DNA from: Cardiobacteriaceae bacterium
Lineage (GTDB): Bacteria; Pseudomonadota; Gammaproteobacteria; Cardiobacteriales; Cardiobacteriaceae
Direction: 5' to 3'
Length of the DNA stretch: 64,000 bases
Assembly: GCA_030525785.1 (NCBI GenBank)
Contig: JAUNEA010000002.1
Span: 1-64,000 of the forward strand
Shown here in pieces: positions 39,064 through 48,330 of the stretch. The notes beneath the pieces are model-generated. The model saw only the letters and a list, made by a program, of their open reading frames with translations. It did not search any database and was not told the DNA's origin. The position numbers and the translations under genes were made by a program. Positions within the stretch are counted from its first letter, which is position 1. Every line of letters starts with the position of its first letter.

Positions 39064-40158
39064 ATGGGTATGACGGATAAGAAAACCAACCTTTTTGATT
39101 TAGAACGAGCGCAGCTAGAAGCATGGTTTGTGGAACATGGTGAAAAACCTTTTCGTGCCAAGCAGGTGATGAAATGGCTGTATCATGAGCGCGTGCGTGA
39201 TTTTGATTTGATGACAGATTTGAGCAAGTCAACGCGCGAGATGCTGAAGGAAAAAGCCACTTTGGTGTTTCCTGAAGCGATTGTGGATAAAACCTCCAGC
39301 GATGGAACGCGTAAATGGGTGTTTCGTTATGCTTGTGGCAACAGCATTGAAACTGTGTATATTCCTGAACCAGAGCGAGGCACTTTGTGTATTTCGTCCC
39401 AAGCAGGTTGCGCGTTGGCTTGTCCGTTTTGCTCAACAGCACACGAAGGATTTAACCGCAATTTGACGACAGGCGAGATTGTGGTTCAAATTTGGTTAGC
39501 CAAAGAGATGCTAGGTTGTGAGAGAAATGGCAATAAGCGTTTGGTGACCAATGTTGTGTTGATGGGCATGGGGGAGCCATTGGTGAATTTCTCCAATGTC
39601 ATTCCTGCCACTTCTCTGATGATGGACGATTATGCCTTTGGTTTATCAAAGCGCCGTGTGACGCTTTCAACCTCAGGCATTGTGCCTGCGATTCATGATT
39701 TACGTAAAGTCACCGATGTTTCGCTTGCCATTTCTTTGCATGCGCCCAATGATGAATTGCGCAATGAGATTGTGCCAATTAATGAGCGTTATGGTTTGGC
39801 AGCGTTGTTGGAAGCTTGTAAACAATATGTTGAACACAACAATCAGCATGGTGGCATTACTTGGGAATATGTGATGCTGAAAGGTGTCAATGACCGTTTA
39901 GAGCATGCTGATGAGTTGGCAGAGTTGTTACGGGGCATTCCTGGTAAGGTTAATTTGATACCGTTTAACCCATTTAGAGGCAGTAAATACGAGTGTTCGA
40001 GCCGTAATGCGATGTTGGCTTTTCAACGACGTTTAACTGAAAAAGGTTACACAGCAACGATTCGCAAAACGCGTGGCGAAGATATTGATGCTGCATGTGG
40101 TCAATTAGTCGGTAAAATCAATGACCGTAGTCGGCGTGAGCGAGTTTTAAGCCGATAA
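39064..40158 (+). CDS. rlmN: Dual-specificity 23S rRNA/tRNA adenine-C2 methyltransferase RlmN
   Basis: A 364-residue radical-SAM enzyme methylating A2503 of 23S rRNA and A37 of some tRNAs. The iron-sulfur motif is Cys-x3-Cys-x2-Cys in GCALACPFCSTAHEGF (about 114-129). NVVLMGMGEPLVNF, LSKRRVTLSTSGIVPAI and the C-terminal RKTRGEDIDAACGQL (with the catalytic Cys) are conserved. The start is uncertain: ATG at 39064 is chosen, with ATG at 39070 and TTG at 39043 as alternatives and no strong ribosome-binding site at any. No palindrome copy inside. Confidence 0.95.
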   Translation: MGMTDKKTNLFDLERAQLEAWFVEHGEKPFRAKQVMKWLYHERVRDFDLMTDLSKSTREMLKEKATLVFPEAIVDKTSSDGTRKWVFRYACGNSIETVYIPEPERGTLCISSQAGCALACPFCSTAHEGFNRNLTTGEIVVQIWLAKEMLGCERNGNKRLVTNVVLMGMGEPLVNFSNVIPATSLMMDDYAFGLSKRRVTLSTSGIVPAIHDLRKVTDVSLAISLHAPNDELRNEIVPINERYGLAALLEACKQYVEHNNQHGGITWEYVMLKGVNDRLEHADELAELLRGIPGKVNLIPFNPFRGSKYECSSRNAMLAFQRRLTEKGYTATIRKTRGEDIDAACGQLVGKINDRSRRERVLSR

Positions 40159-40232
40159 ACTTTAGGTGTATCGGTAGTAAATCAAATAGGAGAGGCAAAG
40201 CGCTTTGGGTGCTTTGATAGTTGAGGGGATTG

Positions 40233-41003
40233 ATGATGAGAAAGAGTTGGTTGTTAGGATTGAGTTTGGCTGTATTGACGGCATGTTCAGGTGGAAAAGT
40301 TGGCTCACAGGGTGTCAAGCCTAATTATTCTCAAGCTTATGAAGATTACTTGGCATTGGGTGTACAGTATGTGCAAATCGGGCGTTATGATTTGGCAGAG
40401 CCACGTTTAAAACGTGCGATTGAAATCAATTCAGAACCTCCTGAGGCGTGGAACGTTTTGGCGGTGCTTTATGAAGAAAAACGTGATATTGCCTCTGGCT
40501 ACCAAATCTATGAAAAACTCATCAATAGCCACCCTGATTATGCTTTGGGCTATCAAAACTTTGCGACATTCTTATGCAAATTTGAGCGCGAGCCTGAGCG
40601 AGTTGCTTTGTATCAACGTATGCGAGCGAAAAATGCTGACTTCCAGATTTTGTCTTACATTATTGAGGGCGATTGTTTGGTTAGCCGAAAAGATGAACGT
40701 GGTGCTGAGATTGCTTATAAGCAAGCGGTACAAATTGCCTCTGCTATCGCTAACCCCATTCCGCCGATTGCCAACAACGCCTTGTTGCCTTTGGCACAAC
40801 TTGCACAGCAGCGCGGCGACAACCAAAGCGCTTTGGGTTATATCCGTATTTTGCACACCCAAATTGGCTACAGTGCTGAGAGCGTAGCGATTGCTATTTA
40901 TGCTGCGCGAGCATTGGGCGATAGAGTGCTGGAAGATGAAATGATGCGAGTGATGCGTGCCAATTATCATGAAACAGAACAGGCGCGTGAATTGGGTCTC
41001 TAA
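40233..41003 (+). CDS. pilF: Type IV pilus biogenesis lipoprotein PilF/PilW
   Basis: A 256-residue outer-membrane lipoprotein with lipobox LTAC (signal MMRKSWLLGLSLAVLTAC) and six TPR-like repeats (for example LALGVQYVQIGRYDLAEPRLKRAI, landmark GRYDLAEPRLKRAI). PilF/PilW proteins help assemble the PilQ secretin for type IV pili, which also serve twitching and natural transformation. GAGGGG precedes the ATG at 40233. Position rlmN-pilF-rodZ-hisS is typical. It supports, but does not prove, a competence role for the dispersed palindrome. Confidence 0.9.
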   Translation: MMRKSWLLGLSLAVLTACSGGKVGSQGVKPNYSQAYEDYLALGVQYVQIGRYDLAEPRLKRAIEINSEPPEAWNVLAVLYEEKRDIASGYQIYEKLINSHPDYALGYQNFATFLCKFEREPERVALYQRMRAKNADFQILSYIIEGDCLVSRKDERGAEIAYKQAVQIASAIANPIPPIANNALLPLAQLAQQRGDNQSALGYIRILHTQIGYSAESVAIAIYAARALGDRVLEDEMMRVMRANYHETEQARELGL

Positions 41004-41030
41004 GATAAGGTAGCAAAGGAGCGGTAAGCC

Positions 41031-42134
41031 ATGAGTACAGAAGCAACGAATGCCACCGAAAAGGGGCAATTAAGCGTAGGCAACTATTTAAAGTATTTGC
41101 GTGAGCAACAAGGAAAAACGTTGGCAGAAGTTGCCAAGAGTATTGATCGCCGTGAAGAGGATTTGGCGCGGATTGAAGCTGATGATTTTAAAAGTTTGGT
41201 GAGGGAGTCTGCAGCTGTTTATGTGCAAGGAGCAATTCGTAATTTTGCCAGCAGTTTGCAAGTACCACGCAAGGATATTGATGCGCTCATAAAGCGCTTT
41301 CACCAGCAGATGGCACATGATGAGCCAGTGTTGGTTATTACCGAAGCTAATATAGCCAGTCAAACACGTTCTTTGCGACGTGGTCATTTGGTTCCTGTGT
41401 TGCGTTTGGTGTTGCCATTGTTGGCGTTTGTGGTTGGCGCGAGTCAGCTGTTGAACAGTGATTCTTGGGTCAAACGTAAATTACGCGAGGCTTTCCCTGT
41501 TCAGGGGCAAATGATAGAGCGCAATGCACAAGGGCAGGAAATCATGTTGAGCGGTGAATCAACTGTGATTAATGCTGGTGATTCAATGCTTTTAACGGTT
41601 AATCCTGTTGCTGTTAATACTGCTAATTCAAGCGCTTTAACCTCCTCAACCTCGCCAGCCTTAACGTTAGAAAGTGCCCCAGAACAATCTTTAACATCGC
41701 AAAGCACGCCTCTAGTAGCAGAAAACACCAGTGAATCGCAAAGCGTTTTGACCACTCAAAGTCCTATTCTAACTTTAGAAAGCACAGTAACGCCTGTACA
41801 AGATACTCCAGCCACTGCTCTTATCAACCCAGAATCAACAACGACATCTCAAGGCGAAACGCCTTTGGCTACGTCAAATACACAGGGTGCTCAGATTCGT
41901 CTTGAAGTGTTGAATGATGTTTGGTTTGAAATTAGCAATGCGCAAAAAAAGCGTGTTCATACGGGAACCTTCAAAAAAGGAGCTGTTTTGGAGCTTGATG
42001 CTTCGGGAGCTCCTTATCAATTAAGCTTAGGAAAACCAAGCGCTTTGAAGGTGGAGATTTCGGGGCAACAGGTGAGTTTGTCTAGCCTTTTGATGCGTGG
42101 TACGAAAAATCAGTATTCATTGAAAGTGGAGTAA
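41031..42134 (+). CDS. rodZ: Cytoskeleton protein RodZ
   Basis: A 367-residue inner-membrane protein linking MreB to the elongation machinery. N-terminal helix-turn-helix (VGNYLKYLREQQGKTLAEVA, about 16-35), one membrane segment (about 122-140, VPVLRLVLPLLAFVVGASQL), a long Ser/Thr/Pro-rich periplasmic linker (about 190-285) and a C-terminal DUF4115 beta domain (IRLEVLNDVWFEISNAQKKR). AAAGGAGCGGT precedes the ATG. It is 3 bp before hisS; ispG, often between them, is absent. Confidence 0.93.
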   Translation: MSTEATNATEKGQLSVGNYLKYLREQQGKTLAEVAKSIDRREEDLARIEADDFKSLVRESAAVYVQGAIRNFASSLQVPRKDIDALIKRFHQQMAHDEPVLVITEANIASQTRSLRRGHLVPVLRLVLPLLAFVVGASQLLNSDSWVKRKLREAFPVQGQMIERNAQGQEIMLSGESTVINAGDSMLLTVNPVAVNTANSSALTSSTSPALTLESAPEQSLTSQSTPLVAENTSESQSVLTTQSPILTLESTVTPVQDTPATALINPESTTTSQGETPLATSNTQGAQIRLEVLNDVWFEISNAQKKRVHTGTFKKGAVLELDASGAPYQLSLGKPSALKVEISGQQVSLSSLLMRGTKNQYSLKVE

Positions 42135-42137
42135 GCA

Positions 42138-43388
42138 ATGAGCGAAATGGTGACTTCTGTGCGTGGTATGCGCACAATTTTAGGTGCAGAAGCCCAATTG
42201 TTGGAGCGTTTACATGAGATAGCCCATGAGCTATTGCATCAGTTTGGTTATCAACCTATTGCCTTGCCGTTGGTGGAGAAAACCTCATTGTTTAAACGCG
42301 CTGTTGGTGAGGAAACTGATGTGGTGAATAAGGAAATGTATACCTTCCTTGACCGCAACGAAGAAAGTTTGACTCTTCGCCCTGAAGCAACGGCTGGCGT
42401 GGTTCGCGCGATGATTGAGCTTGGGCAATTGCAGCAGGTGCAACGTCTCTACGCTGAAGGCGCGATGTTTCGTTATGAAAAGCCACAGAAAGGGCGCTAT
42501 CGTCAGTTCAATCAAATCAGCGTTGAGGCATTTGGTATGCAGTCGCCTGCGTTAGATGTGGAACTTATTCAGTTGGCACATGAGTTGTTCACGCGTTTGG
42601 GAGTTCGAGATAAAGTGAAGCTTGAGCTGAATACTATTGGGCAGAGTGAGGAAAGAAAGCGCTTTGCAGAGGCTTTGGTTTCTTATTTAACGCCTTATAA
42701 AAACGAGCTAGATGAAGACAGTCAGCGCCGTTTAACGACCAATCCTTTACGTATTCTGGACAGTAAAGACCCCAAAACCCAAGCGCTTTTGGAAGCTGCT
42801 CCTGTGCTTGATGATTATTTGGGCGAGGAGAGTCGAGGGCATTTTTCACGCGTGTGCCAAATGCTGGACGATTTGGGCATTTCTTATGTGCGCAATCCGC
42901 GTTTGGTGCGTGGTTTGGATTATTACAACCATACCGTCATTGAATGGACAACCGATGCACTTGGCGCACAAGGCACCATCACAGCAGGCGGACGTTACGA
43001 CCATCTCATTGAGCATTTGGGCGGTAAATCCACACCTGCGGCAGGCTTTGCCTTTGGGGTGGATAGAATTGCGTTGTTGTGGGCAGAAACGGTGGGCATG
43101 AATGAAGAAAAACCACGCGTTTACGGCATTGCTGCCAGCGATAAACAACAAAGCGCTTTGTTAAAAATCAGCCAAAAACTTCGTGAAATAGGGGTTTCGG
43201 TTTGGGTGCAGGCGGATAGTCAGGCGTTGAAAAAACAAATTCAAAAGGCGGATAAATTTGGCGCAGAGTATGCTTTAATCATTGGAGACAGTGAGCAAGA
43301 AGCAGGCGTTTATACGCTGAAAAATCTGCGCACAGGTGAACAACAAATGCTCACCTCCGCTGAGCTTATCAACCATTTTCAAGCATAA
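42138..43388 (+). CDS. hisS: Histidyl-tRNA synthetase
   Basis: A 416-residue class II synthetase. Motif 2 is MFRYEKPQKGRYRQFNQIS (about 112-130), His-specific LVRGLDYYNHTVIEW (about 256-270) and motif 3 AAGFAFGVDRIALLW. The C-terminal anticodon-binding domain runs from about 330. Transcribed with rodZ, yfgM and bamB, with gaps of 3-38 bp. Confidence 0.97.
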   Translation: MSEMVTSVRGMRTILGAEAQLLERLHEIAHELLHQFGYQPIALPLVEKTSLFKRAVGEETDVVNKEMYTFLDRNEESLTLRPEATAGVVRAMIELGQLQQVQRLYAEGAMFRYEKPQKGRYRQFNQISVEAFGMQSPALDVELIQLAHELFTRLGVRDKVKLELNTIGQSEERKRFAEALVSYLTPYKNELDEDSQRRLTTNPLRILDSKDPKTQALLEAAPVLDDYLGEESRGHFSRVCQMLDDLGISYVRNPRLVRGLDYYNHTVIEWTTDALGAQGTITAGGRYDHLIEHLGGKSTPAAGFAFGVDRIALLWAETVGMNEEKPRVYGIAASDKQQSALLKISQKLREIGVSVWVQADSQALKKQIQKADKFGAEYALIIGDSEQEAGVYTLKNLRTGEQQMLTSAELINHFQA

Positions 43389-43396
43389 GGATAAAC

Positions 43397-44071
43397 ATGA
43401 TTAAAAATATAACTCGCAATCTGATTGACCCATTGGCAGAAAAATCCAATGAAGAAATCAGTGATTTGATTCGAGATTGGTTGGTTAAAAATGCAGGTAA
43501 TATTGCGTTGGTGATTGGTTTGGCTATTGCGATGAGCGTGGGTTATCAATGGTATGAAGGTCGAGGTGAAGAAAAACGTTCACAGGTTTCCTTCCAAATG
43601 GATGCTCTCCAAAGCGCTTTGCTTACTGATGCAGATAAAGAAACAGGCAAAATCGATGTGGAAAAAGCTCGCGCGATTCAAAAAACGATTGTGTCAGAAT
43701 CATCAAGCGCATCTTTACGCGATTTGTCTGCGCTTTTGTTGGCGAAAGCAGAAGATTCAAGTCATGCTAAAGCGCTTTTGAGCCAAGCCTCAGAAAGTTC
43801 TGATGAAATGGTTGCAGGGATTGCACGTTGGCAATTGGCATTATTGGCGATGGAAATGGGCGATGAAGAGGCAGCTAAGCAGCAAATGGAATTGATGCGA
43901 AATGGGGTGATGAGTCATCAAGTTTCAGCATTACAAGGCATTGTGGCGCAGGCTAAAGGTGATTACCAAAGCGCTTTGGAGATTTATCGTCATCAGCCTG
44001 TGGGCGAGCAAAATGTGTTGATGGAAATGATGATGAATGATTTGTCGGCACGCGCCGTTCTGTTGCCTTAA
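43397..44071 (+). CDS. yfgM: YfgM-family ancillary SecYEG translocon subunit
   Basis: A 224-residue inner-membrane protein. A short cytoplasmic N-terminus, one membrane segment (about 34-52, ALVIGLAIAMSVGYQWYEG) and a TPR-like periplasmic domain. In E. coli YfgM associates with PpiD at the Sec translocon as a periplasmic chaperone. Position between hisS and bamB is conserved. It has Gln-Ser-Ala-Leu units from three palindrome copies. Confidence 0.9.
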   Translation: MIKNITRNLIDPLAEKSNEEISDLIRDWLVKNAGNIALVIGLAIAMSVGYQWYEGRGEEKRSQVSFQMDALQSALLTDADKETGKIDVEKARAIQKTIVSESSSASLRDLSALLLAKAEDSSHAKALLSQASESSDEMVAGIARWQLALLAMEMGDEEAAKQQMELMRNGVMSHQVSALQGIVAQAKGDYQSALEIYRHQPVGEQNVLMEMMMNDLSARAVLLP

Positions 44072-44109
44072 TCTAACCCGTTTTCCGATACCTTAAACCA
44101 TAAGGAAGA

Positions 44110-45261
44110 ATGATGAAAAAACGCTTTTCGTGGGCATATGCCTTATTTTTACTCACCGCCTGTTCAGGCAATTTCTTTTACGGCAAAAGCAATTTCCCCG
44201 AGCCTCGCGAGCTGGATAAAGGCGTGGAGCAAAGCGCGATTCGAACCTTATGGCAACACAGTCTTGGTGAAGAACAAAGCGCTTTGGCGCTACAGCCCGT
44301 GTATGGCGATGGTGAGATTTTTGCCATCAGTGCTGATGGTCATTTGCGTTCTTATGATGCGGAAACAGGCGCGATGCGTTTGAATCGTGCCTTAGGCAAT
44401 AACATCACGGCGGGGCTTAGCTTTTCGCAAGGGGTGATTTTACTGGGAACGGAAAATGGCACACTGTTAGCACTTGATGCTCAGACAGGATTACCTCGTT
44501 GGCAAGCGCTTTTGAGTAGCCAAGCATTAGCTAAGCCTGCAGTGGGCGATGGTTTGGTGGTGGTGCGAACTTTAGACGGACGCATCAGTGCGTATAACGT
44601 GCAAACAGGTGAACATTTGTGGCATTACCATTTACCTTCGCCAGCATTGAGTATGCGTGGGCAAGCCTCTGTGATTGTGGAAGGTGGCGTGGTATTGGTG
44701 GTGACAGATGATGCGCGTTTGCTGATTCTTGACCAAGACAACGGCGTGGCTTTAGTGGAAGAACGCATGGCAGTTGGCGAGGGTCATCATCGGGCAGAAC
44801 GCATGGTAGATATCGATGCTCAGCCTCAACTGTTAGGCGATTATCTTTTTGCTAGTGCTTATCAGAAGTTTCTGATGGCATTTGATGTTCGTAGAGGGCA
44901 ATGGTTGTGGAAACAGGATTTATCAAGCGCTTTGCGTGATTTTGCCATTGTGGGGCAAGAGATTTTGGTATTCGGCAATGATCGTGGGCATTTGTATGGC
45001 TTATCTTTGCGCGATGGCAGACCTTTATGGCACGTCACTGAGTTGGAAGGTCGGAAATTATCACCTGTGGTAGCACTGGGTCGTTCACAAGTAGCGGTTT
45101 TGGATTTTGAAGGCTATGTGCATCAATTTGATGCTCACAGTGGAAGCGCTTTGGGTAGGAAGAAGGTGGCAGATACAGGTGCAGACTCCTCCCCTCTAAT
45201 ACTTGGGCAACGCTTGATTTGGCAGCTTAATAATGGACGCTTGATCGCCCTCGAGCCCTAA
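44110..45261 (+). CDS. bamB: Outer-membrane assembly lipoprotein BamB
   Basis: A 383-residue lipoprotein with lipobox LTAC (about residues 16-19) and a beta-propeller of PQQ-like repeats, such as ALDAQTGLPRWQALL, AYNVQTGEHLWHYHL and AFDVRRGQWLWKQDL. BamB belongs to the BAM complex that folds outer-membrane proteins. AAGGAAGA precedes paired ATG codons (44110, 44113); the second has better spacing. Order yfgM-bamB-der is standard. Confidence 0.95.
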   Translation: MMKKRFSWAYALFLLTACSGNFFYGKSNFPEPRELDKGVEQSAIRTLWQHSLGEEQSALALQPVYGDGEIFAISADGHLRSYDAETGAMRLNRALGNNITAGLSFSQGVILLGTENGTLLALDAQTGLPRWQALLSSQALAKPAVGDGLVVVRTLDGRISAYNVQTGEHLWHYHLPSPALSMRGQASVIVEGGVVLVVTDDARLLILDQDNGVALVEERMAVGEGHHRAERMVDIDAQPQLLGDYLFASAYQKFLMAFDVRRGQWLWKQDLSSALRDFAIVGQEILVFGNDRGHLYGLSLRDGRPLWHVTELEGRKLSPVVALGRSQVAVLDFEGYVHQFDAHSGSALGRKKVADTGADSSPLILGQRLIWQLNNGRLIALEP

Positions 45262-45320
45262 TGAAGCCCAATTTCGCTATGCCAAAGCGCTTTGCAGGAT
45301 AACCATAAGGATAAACAAGT

Positions 45321-46688
45321 ATGCAACGTAAACCTCTTATTGCTATTGTTGGAAGGCCGAATGTCGGTAAATCAACGCTTTTCAACACATTAACTCGTAC
45401 CCGCTCCTCGATTGTTTCTGATCAAGCAGGCTTAACACGCGATCGTAATTATGGTGATGCGGTGTTAAATGGTGTGGAATGCCGTGTGATTGATACGGGT
45501 GGACTCAATCGCGAGGAGGAAGAACAGATTGATTTTCGCGTGGATAAACAAGCGCTTTTAGCGGTTGAAGAAGCTGATGCGGTGGTGTTTGTGGTTGATG
45601 GTCGCGAAGGGCTGAATGTTGTGGATCAACGCATTGCCCAAGAGTTGCGCAAAAGCCGTAAACCTGTTGTATTGGCAGTGAATAAAACGGATTTTGCTGA
45701 CCCCAATGTGTTGTTAGCAGATTTCTATGCTTTGGGTTTTGAGCATACACTTGCTATTGCAGCGGAACATAAACGTGGCTTACGGCAGTTGGGTGAGGCG
45801 GTTTTGAGCCAATTGGAGACCTTGCCTGAGGAGCATTTTAGGGTTAACGATGAGCAAAGCGCTTTGTCTGACCAAGAAGAGCCTATTGCCTTAGCTGTTA
45901 TTGGGCGACCTAACGCAGGTAAATCCACCTTGCTCAACCGTTTGTTGGGAGAAGAGCGATTGGTGGCAAGCCCAGTAGCAGGAACCACGCGTGATGCCAT
46001 TGCTATTCCCTATATTGACCCTACCGATGGTACACATTACACCTTAATTGATACCGCAGGCATTCGCCGTAAATCGCGCGTTTACGATAAAGTAGAGAAG
46101 TTCTCTATTGTCAAAGCACTTGAGGCAATTGATCGTGCCAATGTGGTGTTGCTTTTGTTAGATGCTCATGAAAGCGTTAGTGATCAAGATGCACATTTAT
46201 TAGGTGAGATTATTCGGCGTGGACGAGCATTGGTGATCGCCATCAATAAATGGGATCATCTTGATGAAGACGCTCGTGCTGAAATTCAAAAGCAATTTGA
46301 GCGTAAACTGAAGTTTGTTAATTATGCTGAGCCTATTTACATTTCGGCACTTCATGGCTCGAACATTCGTAAACTATTGCCGATGGTGAAGCGAGCATAT
46401 CAAAGCGCTATGGTGGAAATCCCAACTCGTGCTTTAACGGAGGCATTAGAATTAGCAGTTCGTAAGCATCAGCCACCATTGGTGAATGGCTTTAACGTTA
46501 AAATGCAATACGCGCATTTGGGTGGACGAAATCCTCCCCATATCATCATTCATGGCTCACGAACGACCAATGTTCCTGCCAGCTATGAGCAATATTTGAT
46601 GAAATTCTTCCGTAGCTACTTTGATTTGGAAGGCACGCCGATTCGGATTAGCTTCCGAGATAAACACAATCCCTATCACGGAGAATAA
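45321..46688 (+). CDS. der: GTPase Der
   Basis: A 455-residue ribosome-assembly GTPase with two tandem G domains: GRPNVGKSTLFN, DTGGL and NKTD in the first (from residue 11), GRPNAGKSTLLN, DTAGIRRKSRV and NKWD in the second (from about 196), then a KH-like C-terminal domain (HIIIHGSRTTNVPASYEQYL). AAGGATAAAC precedes the ATG. Ends at a strong terminator (46.71 kb). Confidence 0.98.
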   Translation: MQRKPLIAIVGRPNVGKSTLFNTLTRTRSSIVSDQAGLTRDRNYGDAVLNGVECRVIDTGGLNREEEEQIDFRVDKQALLAVEEADAVVFVVDGREGLNVVDQRIAQELRKSRKPVVLAVNKTDFADPNVLLADFYALGFEHTLAIAAEHKRGLRQLGEAVLSQLETLPEEHFRVNDEQSALSDQEEPIALAVIGRPNAGKSTLLNRLLGEERLVASPVAGTTRDAIAIPYIDPTDGTHYTLIDTAGIRRKSRVYDKVEKFSIVKALEAIDRANVVLLLLDAHESVSDQDAHLLGEIIRRGRALVIAINKWDHLDEDARAEIQKQFERKLKFVNYAEPIYISALHGSNIRKLLPMVKRAYQSAMVEIPTRALTEALELAVRKHQPPLVNGFNVKMQYAHLGGRNPPHIIIHGSRTTNVPASYEQYLMKFFRSYFDLEGTPIRISFRDKHNPYHGE

Positions 46689-46704
46689 GTTTAACCAAGC
46701 GCTT

Positions 46705-46728
46705 TGCCCCAAAACTTGGGGCTTTTTT
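46705..46728 (+). terminator. Intrinsic terminator after der
   Basis: GCCCCAA and TTGGGGC (46706-46722) make a 7-bp stem with a 3-nt loop (AAC), followed by TTTTTT. Closes the rodZ-der group. Confidence 0.93.
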
Positions 46729-46772
46729 ATGAAACAGATGCCCTAAATGGGGCGAGATTTGGAGAAGTGGTG

Positions 46773-47264
46773 ATGACACGATGGTTAGCTGTGCCAACAG
46801 TAATAGCTTGGTTTTTAGCAGATTATGCAAGCAAATCATGGGCGCTTTCGCATTTAGAAACGCAGATGATAGTGGTTAATGATTTTTTCAATTTACGCTT
46901 GGCGTTTAATAAAGGGGCAGCATTTAGCTTTTTGGCAGGAGGAGATGGTTGGCAGAAGTATTTTTTTATTGCGATTGCTGTTGGGGTCTGTGGGTATTTT
47001 GCTTACTGCATTGTGAAGGAGAACCTCAGCAAAACGGCAATTTTTGCCTATGCTAGCGTGATTGGTGGGGCATTGGGCAATGTTTATGATCGCTTAGCTT
47101 ATGGGCATGTTGTAGATTTTTTGGATTTTCACTGGGGTAATGCTCATTACCCAACGTTCAACATTGCCGATGTGGGCGTGTGTTTAGGGGTGGGGATTCT
47201 TTTGATACTCTCGCTTTTAGAAACGGTTAGCAAGGAGGTAAGCCATGACAGCAAAAACGTTTAA
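46773..47264 (+). CDS. lspA: Prolipoprotein signal peptidase
   Basis: A 163-residue membrane aspartic protease that cuts lipoprotein signal peptides. Four membrane segments. LRLAFNKGAAFSFL (about 42-55), catalytic Asp in GGALGNVYDRLAYGHVVDF (about 99-117) and the second Asp in FNIADVGVCLGVG. The ATG at 46773 is preceded by GGAGAAGTGGTG. It is not linked to ileS, its usual neighbour, but overlaps ansA by 20 bp. Confidence 0.96.
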   Translation: MTRWLAVPTVIAWFLADYASKSWALSHLETQMIVVNDFFNLRLAFNKGAAFSFLAGGDGWQKYFFIAIAVGVCGYFAYCIVKENLSKTAIFAYASVIGGALGNVYDRLAYGHVVDFLDFHWGNAHYPTFNIADVGVCLGVGILLILSLLETVSKEVSHDSKNV

Positions 47265-48249
47265 GATTATGGTTGCAGGTGGCACCATTGCCATGCACGC
47301 CACGCCAAAAGGCTTAGCAGTAGACCCTCATTTCAAAAAGCGCTTTGGCGAGATGTTACAACGCTTGTACCCTGATGTGACATACGATATCGAGGTGTTA
47401 AATCCAGCATTGGATAGTGCCTCTGCAACGCCCGAAACATGGCTAAAGCTTGCCACTTGGGTTCGTGATAATCAACAAAGTGCTTCAGGCTTCCTGATTT
47501 TACATGGCACAGACACAATGGCTTATTCTGCCTCTGCTCTTTCGCATTGGCTGGCTGGCTCAAAGCAAAAAGTAGTATTTACAGGCTCACAAAAACCGCT
47601 TGGCTTTGAAGGGAGCGATGCAGAGGCAAATGTTGTATTGGCACTTCAGTGTTTGCAAGACGATGCTCATGAAACAGGCTGGGTAGGTTTGGCGTTTGGA
47701 GGATATTTGCTTGATGGGGCAGCGGCGAGGAAAATGGATAGTGTGAATTTCCAAGCTTTTTGTAGCCCAAATCAGCCAGCATGGTATGCAAATGGTCAGT
47801 GGCAACAGATGCCCCAAAGCGCTTTGTTGTTGGAAAAGCCAAGTCGATTTTGGCGAGGTGAAACAGTTTCCCTACCTAAGCAAGCTGTGATGATGTTGTA
47901 CATCAGCCCTCATATGCCCGCCTCCGCTTGGGAAGGGCTTGATGATGAACATGTATTGGCGGTTGTGATTCAGAGCTATGGCATGGGCAATCTTCCAAAC
48001 GATCAGGCGTTAGAAAGCGCTTTGACGGCTGCGCAATCGCGTGGGGTAGTTATCTTGAATACCACACAATGTTTGCAGGGTGGCGTGGCACAAGGGACTT
48101 ATGCCGCAGGCGCTGCTCGTTTGGGGGTTGTTGGGGGTGGTATACATACGCCAGAATCTTTATACAGCCTGCTTTACGTTGGCTTAGGTTATGGCTTGCG
48201 TGGAGAGGATTTGCGGATATTTGTGGAGCAGGCGTTGGGCGTGTCATGA
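47245..48249 (+). CDS. ansA: L-asparaginase, type I-like
   Basis: A 334-residue amidohydrolase converting asparagine to aspartate and ammonia. Catalytic Thr residues lie in VAGGTIAMHA (about 11-20) and LHGTDTMAYSAS (about 85-96), with GSQKPLGFEGSDAEANVV after. No signal peptide, so it is cytoplasmic. A strong AAGGAGG precedes the ATG, which lies within the end of lspA. Two hairpins follow. Confidence 0.9.
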   Translation: MTAKTFKIMVAGGTIAMHATPKGLAVDPHFKKRFGEMLQRLYPDVTYDIEVLNPALDSASATPETWLKLATWVRDNQQSASGFLILHGTDTMAYSASALSHWLAGSKQKVVFTGSQKPLGFEGSDAEANVVLALQCLQDDAHETGWVGLAFGGYLLDGAAARKMDSVNFQAFCSPNQPAWYANGQWQQMPQSALLLEKPSRFWRGETVSLPKQAVMMLYISPHMPASAWEGLDDEHVLAVVIQSYGMGNLPNDQALESALTAAQSRGVVILNTTQCLQGGVAQGTYAAGAARLGVVGGGIHTPESLYSLLYVGLGYGLRGEDLRIFVEQALGVS

Positions 48250-48250
48250 A

Positions 48251-48330
48251 AAAAGCACTTTGTGGTTGAATGTTTCACAAAGCGCTTTGAGGTTTTTAAG
48301 CCTGATGGGGCTGGGTATCATCAGGCTTGT
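48251..48330 (+). terminator. Two hairpins between ansA and GST gene
   Basis: First, AAAGCACTTTGTG (48254-48266) pairs with CACAAAGCGCTTT (48276-48288), one mismatch, followed by GAGGTTTTT; it uses a palindrome copy as one arm. Second, AAGCCTGATG (48298-48307) pairs with CATCAGGCTT (48319-48328). Together they separate convergent ansA and GST genes. Confidence 0.75.
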